The translations under genes were made by a program, and so were the position numbers. Of a stretch of DNA of 64,000 bases, positions 42,901-51,958 are shown in pieces (position 1 is the first letter of the stretch; every line of letters starts with the position of its first letter). A model generated the notes under the pieces. The model did no database searches and was not told where the DNA came from. It worked only from the letters and a program-made list of their open reading frames with translations. The stretch lies in assembly GCA_040401995.1 (NCBI GenBank), contig JBBANM010000026.1, positions 1 to 64,000 on the forward strand, given 5' to 3'. The DNA comes from Haliscomenobacter sp040401995 (GTDB lineage: Bacteria; Bacteroidota; Bacteroidia; Chitinophagales; Saprospiraceae).

Positions 42901-45900
42901 TGGCAGCGCATCTACTGGCGGTAACCTAAAATGGTTGTTTAAAGGACAGCTCATTGGGCAGTTTCCCCAGCAATCGGTCAATAAACCCGGTCTTTATCAA
43001 TTGATCGTTGAAAATACGTCGGTGGGCTGTCAGGATACCGCTGAAGTAACCGTCATTTTGGACTGCATACCAAATGCCGTTGTACTGCTGCCTGATACCT
43101 TGACTTGTAGCAAATCGCTGGTAAAATTAGATGGATCGAAATCGACCTCAAATTTGGCCATTCGTTATTTGTGGTTGGCAAAGGATACTACCTGTTTTGC
43201 TGGGCGGAGGGATTTACCCACCGTTACGGTGCGTTGTGGTGGAGTTTACTCCTTGGTGGTAACGAACATTAATTTGAATTTGAGTGATACGGTGAAAGTA
43301 AGGGTGGCGCAAAACAACCAAATCCCGGTCGCCAACGCTGGTCAGCCCGATACGCTACGTTGCTCCAATCGCATCACCACGCTGAACGGTCAATTGTCGA
43401 CCCAAGGCCCCAACATCCGCTATTTTTGGACGGATAGCAACGGCGATACCCTAGGAACAACACTAAAAGTCAACGTTAAGCTTCCTGGTCAATATATTTT
43501 GGAAGTGGTCAATACTGCAAATGGTTGCTTGGCTTCCGATAAGGTAGTAGTCGCTCGAGATGCCGAATTACCTGAAATTCGTTTTGGCACCCCGCTGATA
43601 CCCTGTGCAAAAGATACTTTTCTATTCAAAGCGCTGGTCATACCAGAAACCAGAACTTATCAATACCGTTGGCAAGGACCCAAAATCCTCAATCGAGCCG
43701 ATAGCCTTAATGTCAATATTGGCGGAGCGGGCACGTATATTCTTACCGCCCAAGACCTTCAGAGCAATTGCGTTGTTTCGGATACCATTGTCATCAAAGC
43801 CGTAACGCCTTGTAAACCCTGTATTGGCCTGTCGGTAACGCCGACAACGCTGAGCTGCGCACGTCCGCAAACCCAATTAGGCATCAATTTTTGTGACCCC
43901 TGCCCCAGTTGTAAAGTGCAATGGACAACAGTTGGCGGGCAATTTGTATCTGGCGATAAAACGACAACACCAATTGTCAATCGACCAGGTATCTACCGCG
44001 TTTTAGTCGTTGACAGCCTGGGATTAAAAGATTCGCTGACCATTCAAGTCACCTCAGATATTTCGGTACCCGATTTTAAAGCTGCTGCATTTGATAATTT
44101 GACTTGCGACAAAAAATCGGTTCCGCTTTTTGGCAAAAAAAGCTGGATTGACTCCATTGAAATCAGTAAAAAATATAGCCTCCGTTTCTTATCTGGTACT
44201 CCAGTTTATAAGGGAATTGACACCGGGTATGTGGCCGTCAATACGGGTTTGTATAAAATGCAGGTCATTAACTTACGCAATGGCTGTTTGATTGTTGATT
44301 CTACTTTTGTTGGTTTGGATACCCTTTCGCCCAGCGCGAATGCAGGAACGGATCAGGATCTCAATTGCACCAATCAAAGAGTAACCTTGGATGGGTCGCT
44401 TTCGGCATTAGGCGCCGGGATCCGATTTCAGTGGCAAGCCTTACAAAATGGGCGTATTTTGGCGGGAGCTTCCTCGGTAAATCCGGTGGTAGATGCGCCT
44501 GGTTTGTACCAAATTCGCGTGATAGACAGCCGCAATGGGTGTAGCCGCACCGATATCACGGAAGTAAAGGCTAGCATCGATTTACCGCCCATTGCCCCAA
44601 TTCCAAATCAAAACTTGACCTGTCGCGATTCCCAAATTGTGTTGTTGGGCAAGTTACCAACTGGCGGTAATTTTCAAGCGCGGTGGTGTAGTTTGGGGGC
44701 AAATGGCGATACGTTGGGTTGTTTTCCTAATTTGCTAAGCATAAAGGTAAATCGACCAGGATCCTATGTTTTTGAAGTGACCAACTCGGTAAATGGGTGC
44801 AAAAACCGCGCCGTAGTTCAAATTGCCAACGACCGCGAAACGCCGATTGTTGATGCCGGGCCACGTGATACCATCGATTGCTCTGCCGCCAGTCTGACGC
44901 TACAGCCCAAAGTAAGCGCCAATAATGCGCCCTTGCAGGTCAAATGGACCAATACTAAAAATATTCCCATCATTGGTGATACCCTGCTGCAAGCCAAGGT
45001 GTTAAGTGGGGGCGTTTTTGTGCTTTCGGTGGTCAACGCCCGCAATGGTTGTTCGGCCAAAGACAGTGTGACCATCATTACCGACAACCGGAAACCGATT
45101 GTGGATGCGGGTTTGGATACCGCGATTACTTGTGCTCGGAATAGTTTGCAATTGGCGGGCTCATTTTTACCGAATAACATCAATCCCAGCATCCAATGGT
45201 CGGCCAATGGCGGGCAAATAGTAAGCGGATCCGCGACCAGAAACCCCGTTATAAGCGGATCGGGAATATATGTTATGACGGTGCGCAATCCCATTAACGG
45301 TTGTTTTGGTGCAGATGCAGTACGGGTTGACAACAAGACGGGTAAACCCCAAATTCAGGTGGCCGATGCTGCCAATTTAAAACTAACCTGTTTGAGGGAT
45401 ACCATTACCCTTAATGCCAGCGCGAGTACTTCACCTTATGGTTATGGCTTGCGGTATTTTTGGATCCCTTTGAGCGGCGGACAAGTAATCGGCACGCCGG
45501 TAGATCCCAAGGTAATTGCCAAAGGCAGTGGAATCTATCGTTTGCTGATCATGGATAAAATTACGGGTTGTCAAGATTCGCTGGATGTACAGGTAGGCGC
45601 CAACCAAGCTTTACCAAAAATCAACCTGAGCGCTACTAACCTGCTAACTTGTGTTCAGAAACAAGTTACCGTTGATGCCGGAAGTTCAGACCGAGGGAAG
45701 GGTTTTTTGACCACCTGGAAGGCTGCCAAAAGCGGGATGTTGCCCGATACTGGTTATGTTTTAACGGTAAAAACAGCGGGGAAATACTACTTCAATCTTT
45801 TCAATCCCAATAATGGTTGCACCTCCAAGGATTCCATTCAAGTATTGACCGATACCATCAAACCAGTAGCCAACGCGCGATTGGTCGGCTCTTTGGGTTG

Positions 45901-46891
45901 TGATTCCCCTACCGTGGATTTGAACGGCAATGCCTCGCAAGGCCGCAGTTTGCAATACCGCTGGACCTCGGCTGCTGGAACTGGTTTGGTTGGCGGAACC
46001 CAAAGCGTCATCGCGCGCGTGAATGCCGCTGGATCTTATCAATTACAAGTGACCGACGGGTTTAATGGCTGTTCGGCCAGCAAAGTATTGGTAGTGACGG
46101 GTTCTGAGCCAGGAATTGAACGCGCAGTATTTAAGGTTCAACAGCCAGGTTGTGGCGCTCAAGTTGCGGGAAGCATTCGCATTGATAGCATTGTGGGTGG
46201 AGTAGGGCCGTTTATTTATTTTTTGAACAATGTGGTACAAGGAAGTGCAAATGTTCTGGCGGGTATCGCTCCCGGAGATTATGTCTTAAAAATAGAAGAC
46301 CGCAACGGCTGTTCCTGGTCAACTTCAGTTACCCTCAAAACACCATCTAGTATCTCGGTTGATTTGGGTGCTGATCGAGAAATCCGCCTGGGCGACACGC
46401 TCACCCTCAAGGCGCAAATAGGCGTCGATAGCATCAAAACCTACCGTTGGTCGGCTTCCAATGGCGGGGTTTTGACCAACATCGCCAGCGTAGCGCAAAA
46501 GGTCAGTCCTTTGATAACTACCACTTACAGCATCACCGTTACCGCCAGCAATGGGTGTACCGCCATAGATTTCGTGACCGTCAGGGTAAATACAAAATCG
46601 CCTGTGTATATTCCCACCGCTTTTTCCCCCAATGGTGATGGTATCAATGATGTGCTGACGGTGTATTCCAGTGTGCAAGTCAAAAAAATCCACACTTTCC
46701 AGATTTATGATCGCTGGGGATCGCATATCTATGGTTATCAAGAGTTTCAACCCAATGACCCGACTTATGGCTGGGATGGAACTTTTAAAGGCGTAGCCAT
46801 GAACCCCGGCGTATACGTGTACTACGCCGAGGTAGAACTGGCCAATGGCACTAAGGAATTGTTGAAAGGAGAGGTGATGCTGGTACGTTAA
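39947..46891 (+). CDS. Giant repeat adhesin with type-B T9SS sorting domain
   Basis: A 2314-residue surface protein. A signal peptide ends near LFGQN. Residues about 20-180 resemble a proprotein-convertase P domain (GVCGVKLNFLHQSIGDFEVW, then DFNKGPVNGTWKLKI). Short repeats with ICEGDSLVIG / LCFGDSLEIG follow (about 310-450). Most of the rest is some 17-18 Ig/PKD-like repeats of 90-100 residues with the pattern LTC...V.LDGS.S..G....Y.W....G......PG.Y.L.V....NGC...DSV.V. The C-terminus (PTAFSPNGDGINDVL, YDRWGSHIYGY, PGVYVYYAEV) is a gliding-motility-associated type-B domain for type IX export. The paired cysteines in each repeat suggest disulfide-stabilised modules. Ligand unknown. Confidence 0.88.
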   Translation: MGRRVFLWMVLLIPIGLFGQNCPIGRQTIPFNDSTTFNLDVFGVVNNSLANAKQGVCGVKLNFLHQSIGDFEVWLISPAGQTVQLIGPNSTVNYITLGNSWNVQFVPCKTTANPDPPYQSKWDNNINRFGPGNFSGTYYPYLGCLEDFNKGPVNGTWKLKIKTSPTSTLINGRLQSVDIVFCDRLGQRCCFADAGVLPKPLNISACEADNSLKLSNKVTYSGTKPDSTLYGYLYAVGRNQVLLRYDSIPDLRRLPAGTYQVCGLSYLKKDKNNLPPPNGTLRLDTLRKNLVALNSTICGVLSDSCFQVTIFPRPDTAIVRRSICEGDSLVIGGKTFKTSGRYYVTFDNPAGCDSLLGIDLTVGKIQRVTLNRTLCFGDSLEIGTQVFKTAGKYTATLRTQANCDSIITLNLAVRAAIKTSIDTVICQGSSFQVGTKTFSLAGTYQVRLTSGTGCDSLVQLILAVDTPRAIITGVDTLTCTRSQVVLDGSSSLPKGKITYRWEDASGNPIGNQPIFRVTTPGSYFLQVITVRGKCANRNSAVQVVQRADRPQALIAVADTLNCIRNRVVLNGSRSTTPAGAVLQWRTKNGRILSGGNTLNATVDTIGDYQLLILDPKNGCTDSATVKVVKDIVAPIAKAGPTKELTCTLNRVTLDGTGSSQGSPYVYQWTGTCVIGSSNTATAQAGCEGTYRLVVSNRFNGCSALDSVAVTTNANRPRAVPGTRQTLTCENPLITLNGAASTQGPTISYRWNGPGTTKADTAITLKVARQGRFTLIVTNRANSCLDSNFVIVTLNKVAPDVAIDKPLPLNCNNRQVSLGSAITSTGSSFVYDWSSPNGRFVSRTDSVFAVVRSAGMYRIMVTDTTNGCSAADSVELSSDQIRPSINIKQPQALSCGLRSVVVSVTAVGTTPKLEYLWKGPCILGDSTASQFTAQCAGRYQLQVKDLANGCVNQDTIRVVTNGTTPNAVINSTKVNINCLSGTATLDGSASTGGNLKWLFKGQLIGQFPQQSVNKPGLYQLIVENTSVGCQDTAEVTVILDCIPNAVVLLPDTLTCSKSLVKLDGSKSTSNLAIRYLWLAKDTTCFAGRRDLPTVTVRCGGVYSLVVTNINLNLSDTVKVRVAQNNQIPVANAGQPDTLRCSNRITTLNGQLSTQGPNIRYFWTDSNGDTLGTTLKVNVKLPGQYILEVVNTANGCLASDKVVVARDAELPEIRFGTPLIPCAKDTFLFKALVIPETRTYQYRWQGPKILNRADSLNVNIGGAGTYILTAQDLQSNCVVSDTIVIKAVTPCKPCIGLSVTPTTLSCARPQTQLGINFCDPCPSCKVQWTTVGGQFVSGDKTTTPIVNRPGIYRVLVVDSLGLKDSLTIQVTSDISVPDFKAAAFDNLTCDKKSVPLFGKKSWIDSIEISKKYSLRFLSGTPVYKGIDTGYVAVNTGLYKMQVINLRNGCLIVDSTFVGLDTLSPSANAGTDQDLNCTNQRVTLDGSLSALGAGIRFQWQALQNGRILAGASSVNPVVDAPGLYQIRVIDSRNGCSRTDITEVKASIDLPPIAPIPNQNLTCRDSQIVLLGKLPTGGNFQARWCSLGANGDTLGCFPNLLSIKVNRPGSYVFEVTNSVNGCKNRAVVQIANDRETPIVDAGPRDTIDCSAASLTLQPKVSANNAPLQVKWTNTKNIPIIGDTLLQAKVLSGGVFVLSVVNARNGCSAKDSVTIITDNRKPIVDAGLDTAITCARNSLQLAGSFLPNNINPSIQWSANGGQIVSGSATRNPVISGSGIYVMTVRNPINGCFGADAVRVDNKTGKPQIQVADAANLKLTCLRDTITLNASASTSPYGYGLRYFWIPLSGGQVIGTPVDPKVIAKGSGIYRLLIMDKITGCQDSLDVQVGANQALPKINLSATNLLTCVQKQVTVDAGSSDRGKGFLTTWKAAKSGMLPDTGYVLTVKTAGKYYFNLFNPNNGCTSKDSIQVLTDTIKPVANARLVGSLGCDSPTVDLNGNASQGRSLQYRWTSAAGTGLVGGTQSVIARVNAAGSYQLQVTDGFNGCSASKVLVVTGSEPGIERAVFKVQQPGCGAQVAGSIRIDSIVGGVGPFIYFLNNVVQGSANVLAGIAPGDYVLKIEDRNGCSWSTSVTLKTPSSISVDLGADREIRLGDTLTLKAQIGVDSIKTYRWSASNGGVLTNIASVAQKVSPLITTTYSITVTASNGCTAIDFVTVRVNTKSPVYIPTAFSPNGDGINDVLTVYSSVQVKKIHTFQIYDRWGSHIYGYQEFQPNDPTYGWDGTFKGVAMNPGVYVYYAEVELANGTKELLKGEVMLVR

Positions 46892-46893
46892 AA

Positions 46894-47529
46894 TTAATGC
46901 GCCATAAATGTTTTGGCCAGTTTAATCCCGCCTTCAATGATGAATTGCACTCCGAGTGACATTACAATGAAACCCATGATTCTGGAAAGAGCCTTTAAAC
47001 CTGCTTCCCCCAACAAGCGGTAGAGGTAAGGTGCCGATCTTAATATGAGGAATACTAAAATGCCCAATACCACAATGACCAGGGCGATAACGCTACGCTC
47101 TGGCCAGGTATCATGCTCGTTAAACTGGGTGATCAAGTAAGAAATAGACCCAGGCCCGGAAAGCAAGGGCATTGCCAATGGAGCAAACGAGATATCCTGT
47201 TTTTCCAGCGCTTCGGCAGCTACTTTATCATTGATGGCGCGGTTTTCCTCAAATTTACCACTCAATAATCCGTATCCTGAACTTACAATCATCATACCGC
47301 CTGCCAAACGCATGGCACTGAGGTTGATGCCAAAAAAGCCCAAAATGTAAGTGCCGGCAAAAAAGAACAACAGCAAAATCAAGACAAAATAAATTCCAGT
47401 ACTGCGGGCAGTGGTGTTGCGTTCCGCCATGGTATAATGCGGCGTCATGGCCAAAAAAATAGGAACAGCCCCCAAGGGGTTTACTACAGAAAACAAAGCG
47501 CCTAAAGCAGCAAAAAATAACTCAATCAT
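46894..47529 (-). CDS. MarC-family inner-membrane protein
   Basis: A 211-residue protein with six hydrophobic segments. The ATG at 47529 gives MIELFFAALGALFSVVNPLG, matching the family start; the 10 codons upstream are unlikely. Signatures are the NPLGAVPIFLAMTP stretch near residues 18-31 and LLSGPGSISYLI in the second half. MarC proteins are membrane proteins of uncertain function, once linked to multiple antibiotic resistance and later not confirmed. It converges on the adhesin gene with only a 2-base gap between stop codons. Confidence 0.9.
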   Translation of the reverse strand: MIELFFAALGALFSVVNPLGAVPIFLAMTPHYTMAERNTTARSTGIYFVLILLLFFFAGTYILGFFGINLSAMRLAGGMMIVSSGYGLLSGKFEENRAINDKVAAEALEKQDISFAPLAMPLLSGPGSISYLITQFNEHDTWPERSVIALVIVVLGILVFLILRSAPYLYRLLGEAGLKALSRIMGFIVMSLGVQFIIEGGIKLAKTFMAH

Positions 47530-47616
47530 AGCAGCTTGGTTTGGTAAATAGAGACTCAAAGTTAGCCTTCAAGACCGAATTTTGTTTAATTTTAAGGGTA
47601 TAAATACTTGATAGAG

Positions 47617-48105
47617 ATGAGCAAAGACCAAAATCAGGATTTACTTACTTTTCTAAAGCCTTTTCCGGACTCAACCCAAGAAATTGCGCTTTGGCTGCGC
47701 GATTTTGTTTGGGATCTATTTCCTGAGGCCAATGAATTGATTTATGACAATTACAATGCAGTAGCTTTTGGTTGGTCGCCTACCGATAAAGTAGGCCATC
47801 TTTTTAGCACCATTGCTGTTGGAAGAAGTACGTATCAAGTCCACTTTGGTTTTTATTGGGGATCGGCGCTTACTGATCCAGAAAAAATGCTGCAAGGCAA
47901 GGGAACACAATACCGATACATCGTAGTAAAAGACATTGATTCTTTTCCTAAAGACTACATGGTGACCTTATTGATGGAGGCACAAGTGCACGCGCTGGCT
48001 AAGGTAAAAGATCCTAAGCAAATCATTCATGGTCAGACGATCGTCAAATCTATATCCGAAAAAAAGCGCCTTCCAGGTAAAAACAACAAAAAAGGGAGCC
48101 GTTAA
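47617..48105 (+). CDS. DUF1801-family protein
   Basis: A 162-residue cytoplasmic protein from the ATG at 47617 (an in-frame TTG at 47608 is less likely). The pattern LRDFVWDLFPEANELIYDNY and AFGWSPTDKVGHLFSTIAVG, followed by QVHFGFYWGSAL, fits the DUF1801/YdhG-like fold, a small alpha-beta domain whose biochemical role is not known. A basic tail (KKRLPGKNNKKGSR) could touch nucleic acid. A terminator-like hairpin overlaps its stop codon. Confidence 0.75.
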   Translation: MSKDQNQDLLTFLKPFPDSTQEIALWLRDFVWDLFPEANELIYDNYNAVAFGWSPTDKVGHLFSTIAVGRSTYQVHFGFYWGSALTDPEKMLQGKGTQYRYIVVKDIDSFPKDYMVTLLMEAQVHALAKVKDPKQIIHGQTIVKSISEKKRLPGKNNKKGSR

Positions 48106-48236
48106 GCTCCCTCTACAAAACACCTAAAACCCATATTGATATCATGAAAACCTATAGACACTTTTTTAGAATACGAATTCAAGGGTTGAAAAAAGAGGAG
48201 AACCTTAAAGTTCCCCTCTCTAAAAACACCTAAAAC
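48092..48236 (+). terminator. Two terminator-like hairpins with a duplicated 22-bp trailer
   Basis: GGGAGC-CGTTAA-GCTCCC (48093-48110) and GAGGAGAAC-CTTAAA-GTTCCCCTC (48196-48219). Each is followed by the same trailer, AAACACCTAAAACCCATATT. The duplication suggests the terminator segment was copied. The rest of the gap to 48512 shows no gene. Confidence 0.6.
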
Positions 48237-48511
48237 CCATATTAAACTCTTATAATGTTTGTTACTAGTATAACTAAGTCAATGGAAATTTCTGTTCTCG
48301 TACTTGTCTTTGTTTACCTATTTTAGACTCGATGCCCAGAAAAAAGTCACAAGAGTAAGTGAATATTTTTTCATTTTCGAATAAATAAATAAATGATTTT
48401 AATTGAAAATGAAATCTTTAGAGCTTGTATTCGCTTTCTTTTAAACGAACAACCTTTTGACGTACTTCGCAAGTAGAGTAACTAAATGATTTGTTAAAAT
48501 TGAAAAAATTT

Positions 48512-49105
48512 ATGGAAAGATGGTCGAACCTGTCTGAAGCCTATTCCGGATGTTGGAATTTGCTGAATGAAGCTTTAAAAATATCAACCGACCCGCTGCG
48601 TACTCCGGTATTGGGCGTTTCGGCAAATACTGGCGCTCCTCATCTGCGCACCCTGGTGCTACGGAATATAGAAATGGCGGATAAAAAACTGTATTTTTTT
48701 ACCGATCTGCGATCTGCAAAAATTGCCTTACTCCAACAATCACCAATGGCTTCGCTTTTATTTTACCATCCAGAACATAAATTCCAGATGGTATTATACG
48801 GATCGGTAACGCTACATCATCAAGATGCGGTGACGCAGGCGTATTGGCAAAAACTCCCCGTTTGGGGGCGACGAACCTACGCGACAACGAGCGGGCCAGG
48901 TACAGTTTTGGAAAATGAAGGATCAGGATTGCCCGATTTCTGGCGGGATGATATGGCTTTAGCCGAAACGGAATACGCTTATCCGAATTTTGCAGTGTTG
49001 ACTTTTCAAACCACTCATTGGGAAGCGCTGAACCTGGATCGAGCAGGCAATCAACGCGTACAATTTCAAGAACCACAGGAGACGGGTGAGTGGTTGGTAC
49101 CCTAA
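48512..49105 (+). CDS. Pyridoxamine-5'-phosphate-oxidase-like flavoprotein
   Basis: A 197-residue protein from the ATG at 48512; a TTG at 48491 would add seven residues. The split-barrel FMN-binding pattern is seen in APHLRTLVLRNIEMADKKLY, FFTDLRSAKIALLQQSP and FQMVLYGSVTLHH. The C-terminal RVQF pattern ends the fold as in the PNPOx family, but the PLP-pathway R-x-H residues are not evident. It resembles the general PNPOx/Alr4036-type group more than PdxH itself. Expected to be soluble and to bind FMN or a related flavin; substrate unknown. It is convergent with the HtrA gene. Confidence 0.78.
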   Translation: MERWSNLSEAYSGCWNLLNEALKISTDPLRTPVLGVSANTGAPHLRTLVLRNIEMADKKLYFFTDLRSAKIALLQQSPMASLLFYHPEHKFQMVLYGSVTLHHQDAVTQAYWQKLPVWGRRTYATTSGPGTVLENEGSGLPDFWRDDMALAETEYAYPNFAVLTFQTTHWEALNLDRAGNQRVQFQEPQETGEWLVP

Positions 49106-49113
49106 ATCAGAAT

Positions 49114-49152
49114 AAAAAACGGACGCCAACTCGTGGTTGACGCCCGTTTTTT
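49114..49152. terminator. Bidirectional intrinsic terminator
   Basis: AAAAAACGG...CCGTTTTTT with the inner pairing CG, AAC / GTT around TCGTG, between the convergent genes ending at 49105 and 49172. A-run on one side and T-run on the other make it usable in both directions. Confidence 0.85.
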
Positions 49153-49171
49153 ACCTATAAGAAGGCCAAAG

Positions 49172-50284
49172 CTATTTGCTCTCTTCCAATGTTACCGGGA
49201 TTACCAGCTCGCGTTTATCACGCCTAACGGTTAGCTTGACTTGTTGCCCCGCTTCGTATTTTTCCAACTCCAACACCATCTCTTCATAGGATTTGATGGG
49301 TTTTCCGTTCATCGCGATGATCATGTCGCCCAGAATGATATCGCCATTGCGGTCGCGTTGCGTGTAGCGGATACCCGCACGCTCTGCTGAACTGCCTTTA
49401 ACTACCGACATCACTAGCGGACCGGCAAAATCGTACTCTTTACTTTCGGCAGTAGGCAGCACTTCGATGCCCAATGATGGTCGTTTGATTTTTCCGTATT
49501 GGATCAATTCAGGAATCACCCAGCGCACTACGGCCACCGGAATCGAAAAACCAATTCCCGCCGACGCGCCAGAAGGGCTGTAAATAGCGGTGTTTACCCC
49601 AATCAATCTGCCCGATGAATCCAGTAGCGGACCGCCCGAATTGCCGGGGTTGATGGCCGCATCGCTTTGAATCACATCGCGGATCGGAAAACCGCTCACC
49701 GATTGAATTTCCCGACCCAATGCACTTACGATACCGGTAGTTAGCGTTTGATCCAAACCAAATGGGTTGCCAATGGCATAAACCGCTTGCCCCACCAATA
49801 AATCTTGCGAAGAGCCTACTGAAATAGGTGTTAGCTTGTTGCTGGCCGCCTTGATGCGCAGCACCGCAAGGTCTTTTTCTGGCGCGATGCCAACAATGTC
49901 GGCATCCCAGGAAGTGCGGTCGCTAAGCGTAACCTTTACGCGGTTACCTTCACCTTGGATTACGTGATAATTGGTTACCACGTGCCCTTGTTGATCCCAC
50001 ACAAAACCAGAACCAGTGCCCTGTGGAATCTCCATGATGTTGCGGGTCCAAAAATCGCGTCGCACAGCCGTAGTTGTAATAAAGCAAACGCTAGGCGCGG
50101 CGCGTTGAAACAATTGAATGGTGTGTTGCTCCTCGCTGGTCAAATCCCCGCGTGGGGCAACGGTTCGGTTTGGGCCTTGAACTGAGGCGAAATCTTCGCC
50201 ATTGTCGTTGCCCTTCCAAGCCGCTCCAGCAAAAAATGCCATCACGAAAAGCAAAAGACTAAGAACAATTCTCCAGTTAAACAT
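49172..50284 (-). CDS. HtrA/Deg-type serine protease with one PDZ domain
   Basis: A 370-residue protein from the ATG at 50284 (MFNWRIVLSLLLF), an N-terminal anchor or signal. The trypsin-like domain has His107 (TNYHVIQG), Asp138 (EKDLAVLR) and Ser216 (NPGNSGGPL), the canonical HtrA triad and oxyanion loop. One PDZ domain (about 270-365) follows, with IILGDMIIAMNGKPI. The layout matches DegS-like proteins with a single PDZ. It likely acts in the periplasm in protein quality control or signalling. It is on the same strand as, and 54 bases after, the gene at 50339, so the two may be co-transcribed. Unlike the DGR targets it uses GNSGGP rather than GTSGAP. Confidence 0.92.
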   Translation of the reverse strand: MFNWRIVLSLLLFVMAFFAGAAWKGNDNGEDFASVQGPNRTVAPRGDLTSEEQHTIQLFQRAAPSVCFITTTAVRRDFWTRNIMEIPQGTGSGFVWDQQGHVVTNYHVIQGEGNRVKVTLSDRTSWDADIVGIAPEKDLAVLRIKAASNKLTPISVGSSQDLLVGQAVYAIGNPFGLDQTLTTGIVSALGREIQSVSGFPIRDVIQSDAAINPGNSGGPLLDSSGRLIGVNTAIYSPSGASAGIGFSIPVAVVRWVIPELIQYGKIKRPSLGIEVLPTAESKEYDFAGPLVMSVVKGSSAERAGIRYTQRDRNGDIILGDMIIAMNGKPIKSYEEMVLELEKYEAGQQVKLTVRRDKRELVIPVTLEESK

Positions 50285-50338
50285 AGTATTTAGAGTTTGA
50301 TATTTAGCATTTAGCATTTAGCATTTACCCGCTCCTAA

Positions 50339-51619
50339 TCAGGTTTTACGTTCTTTTTTCTTAGCAGCAGGGAACAAAATATTGTTGAGGATCAAGCGGT
50401 AACCGGGCGAGTTGGGGTGCAAACTCAGGTCGGTTTCCGGATCGTTCACAAAGTGCTGATAATCTTCTGGGTCGTGGCCGCCATAAAAGGTGAAAAAACC
50501 GCGACCAAAAGTACCGTGGATGTAGCGGGCTTCATTGGCCGGTTTGTTATCGCCCAAAACCAAAACACCAGATTTGATTTGATTTTTTTTGAACGCCGTG
50601 GTTTGTCCCATAAAACCCTTTACGGTGCGGGTATGATTTTGGGTCAACATGGTAGGGACGGGATCCCACTTGGCAGAAAAATCAAACAAGTTGAAATAAT
50701 CTTGATCGGGATTCATTGGGCGATTTTGTCCTACATCGATGCTAGAGAATTCGTACTCTAAGGGATTTTTGGTTAAAACAAAATCTTTAAAAGCAAAGGT
50801 TTTGCTATAATCCAATTTGGATTGCGCGTTTGGATCAGATGCGTCGCCATCGTACATTTCTGCGCAGATATCGGCGCCGTCGGCAGCTAAAGCAATATCA
50901 TAGGTATCGGTGGCCGAGCACATGGCAAACATAAAACCGCCGCCGCCTACGAATTCGCGAATTTTTTTCACTACCGCCAATTTGGATTCGGAAACCTTAT
51001 TAAAACCTAAGCTTTTGGCCAAAGCTTCAGAGCGCCTTTGGTTTTCGCGGTACCAAGGGTAATCGCGGTAGGAGCGGTAAAAACGACCATATTGCCCGGT
51101 GAAATCTTCGTGGTGCAAGTGCAGCCAATCGTACTTCGCCAGTTTGTCGCCCATCACTTCAGTGTCGTAGATCACATCATAAGGTATTTCGGCGTAGGTC
51201 AGCACCATGGTAACCGCATCATCCCAAGGTTGTACGCGTTCCCCTTTTTGGTTGTAGTCGGGGGTGTACACGGCAATCTTCGGCGCTTTTTCCAGCTTCA
51301 TGGCTTCCATGTTCGCTTCCGGATTGTTGATCTCCGCTAAAATTGCATTGAATTGCGCATCGGGGATGATTTGAAAACTTACGCCACGGGTAAGACATTC
51401 TTTTTCAAAGACTTTATTGTGCACAAAAGCAAAACTTCCACCGCGATAATTCAACAACCACCAGGCTTCGGAGCCGTTGTTGATCACCCAGTAAGTAATG
51501 CCATATGCTTTCAAGTGATCCTTTTGTGATTCCGCATCCATTGGAAGCAAGATATAGGCCGCCTGAGTGGATTGAACCACCGCTATGCTCAAAATCAATA
51601 ACACAAGCCATTTTTTCAT
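50339..51619 (-). CDS. Secreted protein commonly named 'asparagine synthetase B'; function unknown
   Basis: A 426-residue protein with a signal peptide (MKKWLVLLILSIAVVQSTQA). Its start AAYILLPMDAESQKDHLKAYGITYWVI is the hallmark of a Bacteroidota group that, as I recall, databases label asparagine synthetase B. I see neither the N-terminal catalytic Cys of glutamine amidotransferases nor the SGGxDS ATP-pyrophosphatase loop, and the protein is exported, so that label looks wrong. The middle has a ThuA/glutamine-amidotransferase-like feel (APKIAVYTPDYN, YDWLHLHHEDFTGQYG, GGGGFMFAMCSATDTYD, VLGDNKPANEARYIHGTFGRGFFTFYGGHDPEDY cut into short motifs), including a Cys in MCSATD and a His in YGGHDP. 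It probably shares the HtrA gene's transcript. Confidence 0.6.
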   Translation of the reverse strand: MKKWLVLLILSIAVVQSTQAAYILLPMDAESQKDHLKAYGITYWVINNGSEAWWLLNYRGGSFAFVHNKVFEKECLTRGVSFQIIPDAQFNAILAEINNPEANMEAMKLEKAPKIAVYTPDYNQKGERVQPWDDAVTMVLTYAEIPYDVIYDTEVMGDKLAKYDWLHLHHEDFTGQYGRFYRSYRDYPWYRENQRRSEALAKSLGFNKVSESKLAVVKKIREFVGGGGFMFAMCSATDTYDIALAADGADICAEMYDGDASDPNAQSKLDYSKTFAFKDFVLTKNPLEYEFSSIDVGQNRPMNPDQDYFNLFDFSAKWDPVPTMLTQNHTRTVKGFMGQTTAFKKNQIKSGVLVLGDNKPANEARYIHGTFGRGFFTFYGGHDPEDYQHFVNDPETDLSLHPNSPGYRLILNNILFPAAKKKERKT

Positions 51620-51744
51620 AAAAATTGCGTTTTATTTTGCGACGAAAAATACTTAAAATAGGCCATCGTAACTTACTTTTAACATTCTTGTAACAAAGCA
51701 AGTTTTTGGCAACCGAATTATTTTTAATTTGTGTGCCATTCCAG

Positions 51745-51841
51745 ATTACGGGACATTTTAAATTTTGGGGATGCGTAAACCTTCCAGGTCTCGAAGACCT
51801 GGAAGGTTTGACGAGCAATCAAAGCGAAAATGTCTAGTAAT
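51745..51841. repeat. Nested palindrome, family IV, diverged copy
   Basis: Outer ends ATTACGGGACATTTT and AAAATGTCTAGTAAT pair imperfectly; the centre is the AACCTTCCAGGTC hairpin. It relates to 38604-38707 and 2241-2273, and occupies much of the 339-base gap between divergent genes. Confidence 0.75.
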
Positions 51842-51958
51842 ATGGTGCCGTTCTGTAAAGATACGAGATGTCGTGATCTAGTTGATTACAGATTTTATTA
51901 CCTAAGGAAACGCAATAACCTGTAGTTTTGCAGGCGTTGAACCGCAATAATTTTTTGA

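Noticed and set aside
49172..50284. HtrA protease as a further member of the DGR protease family
   Set aside because: It has a PDZ domain and GNSGGP active site, no FGE domain and no VR.
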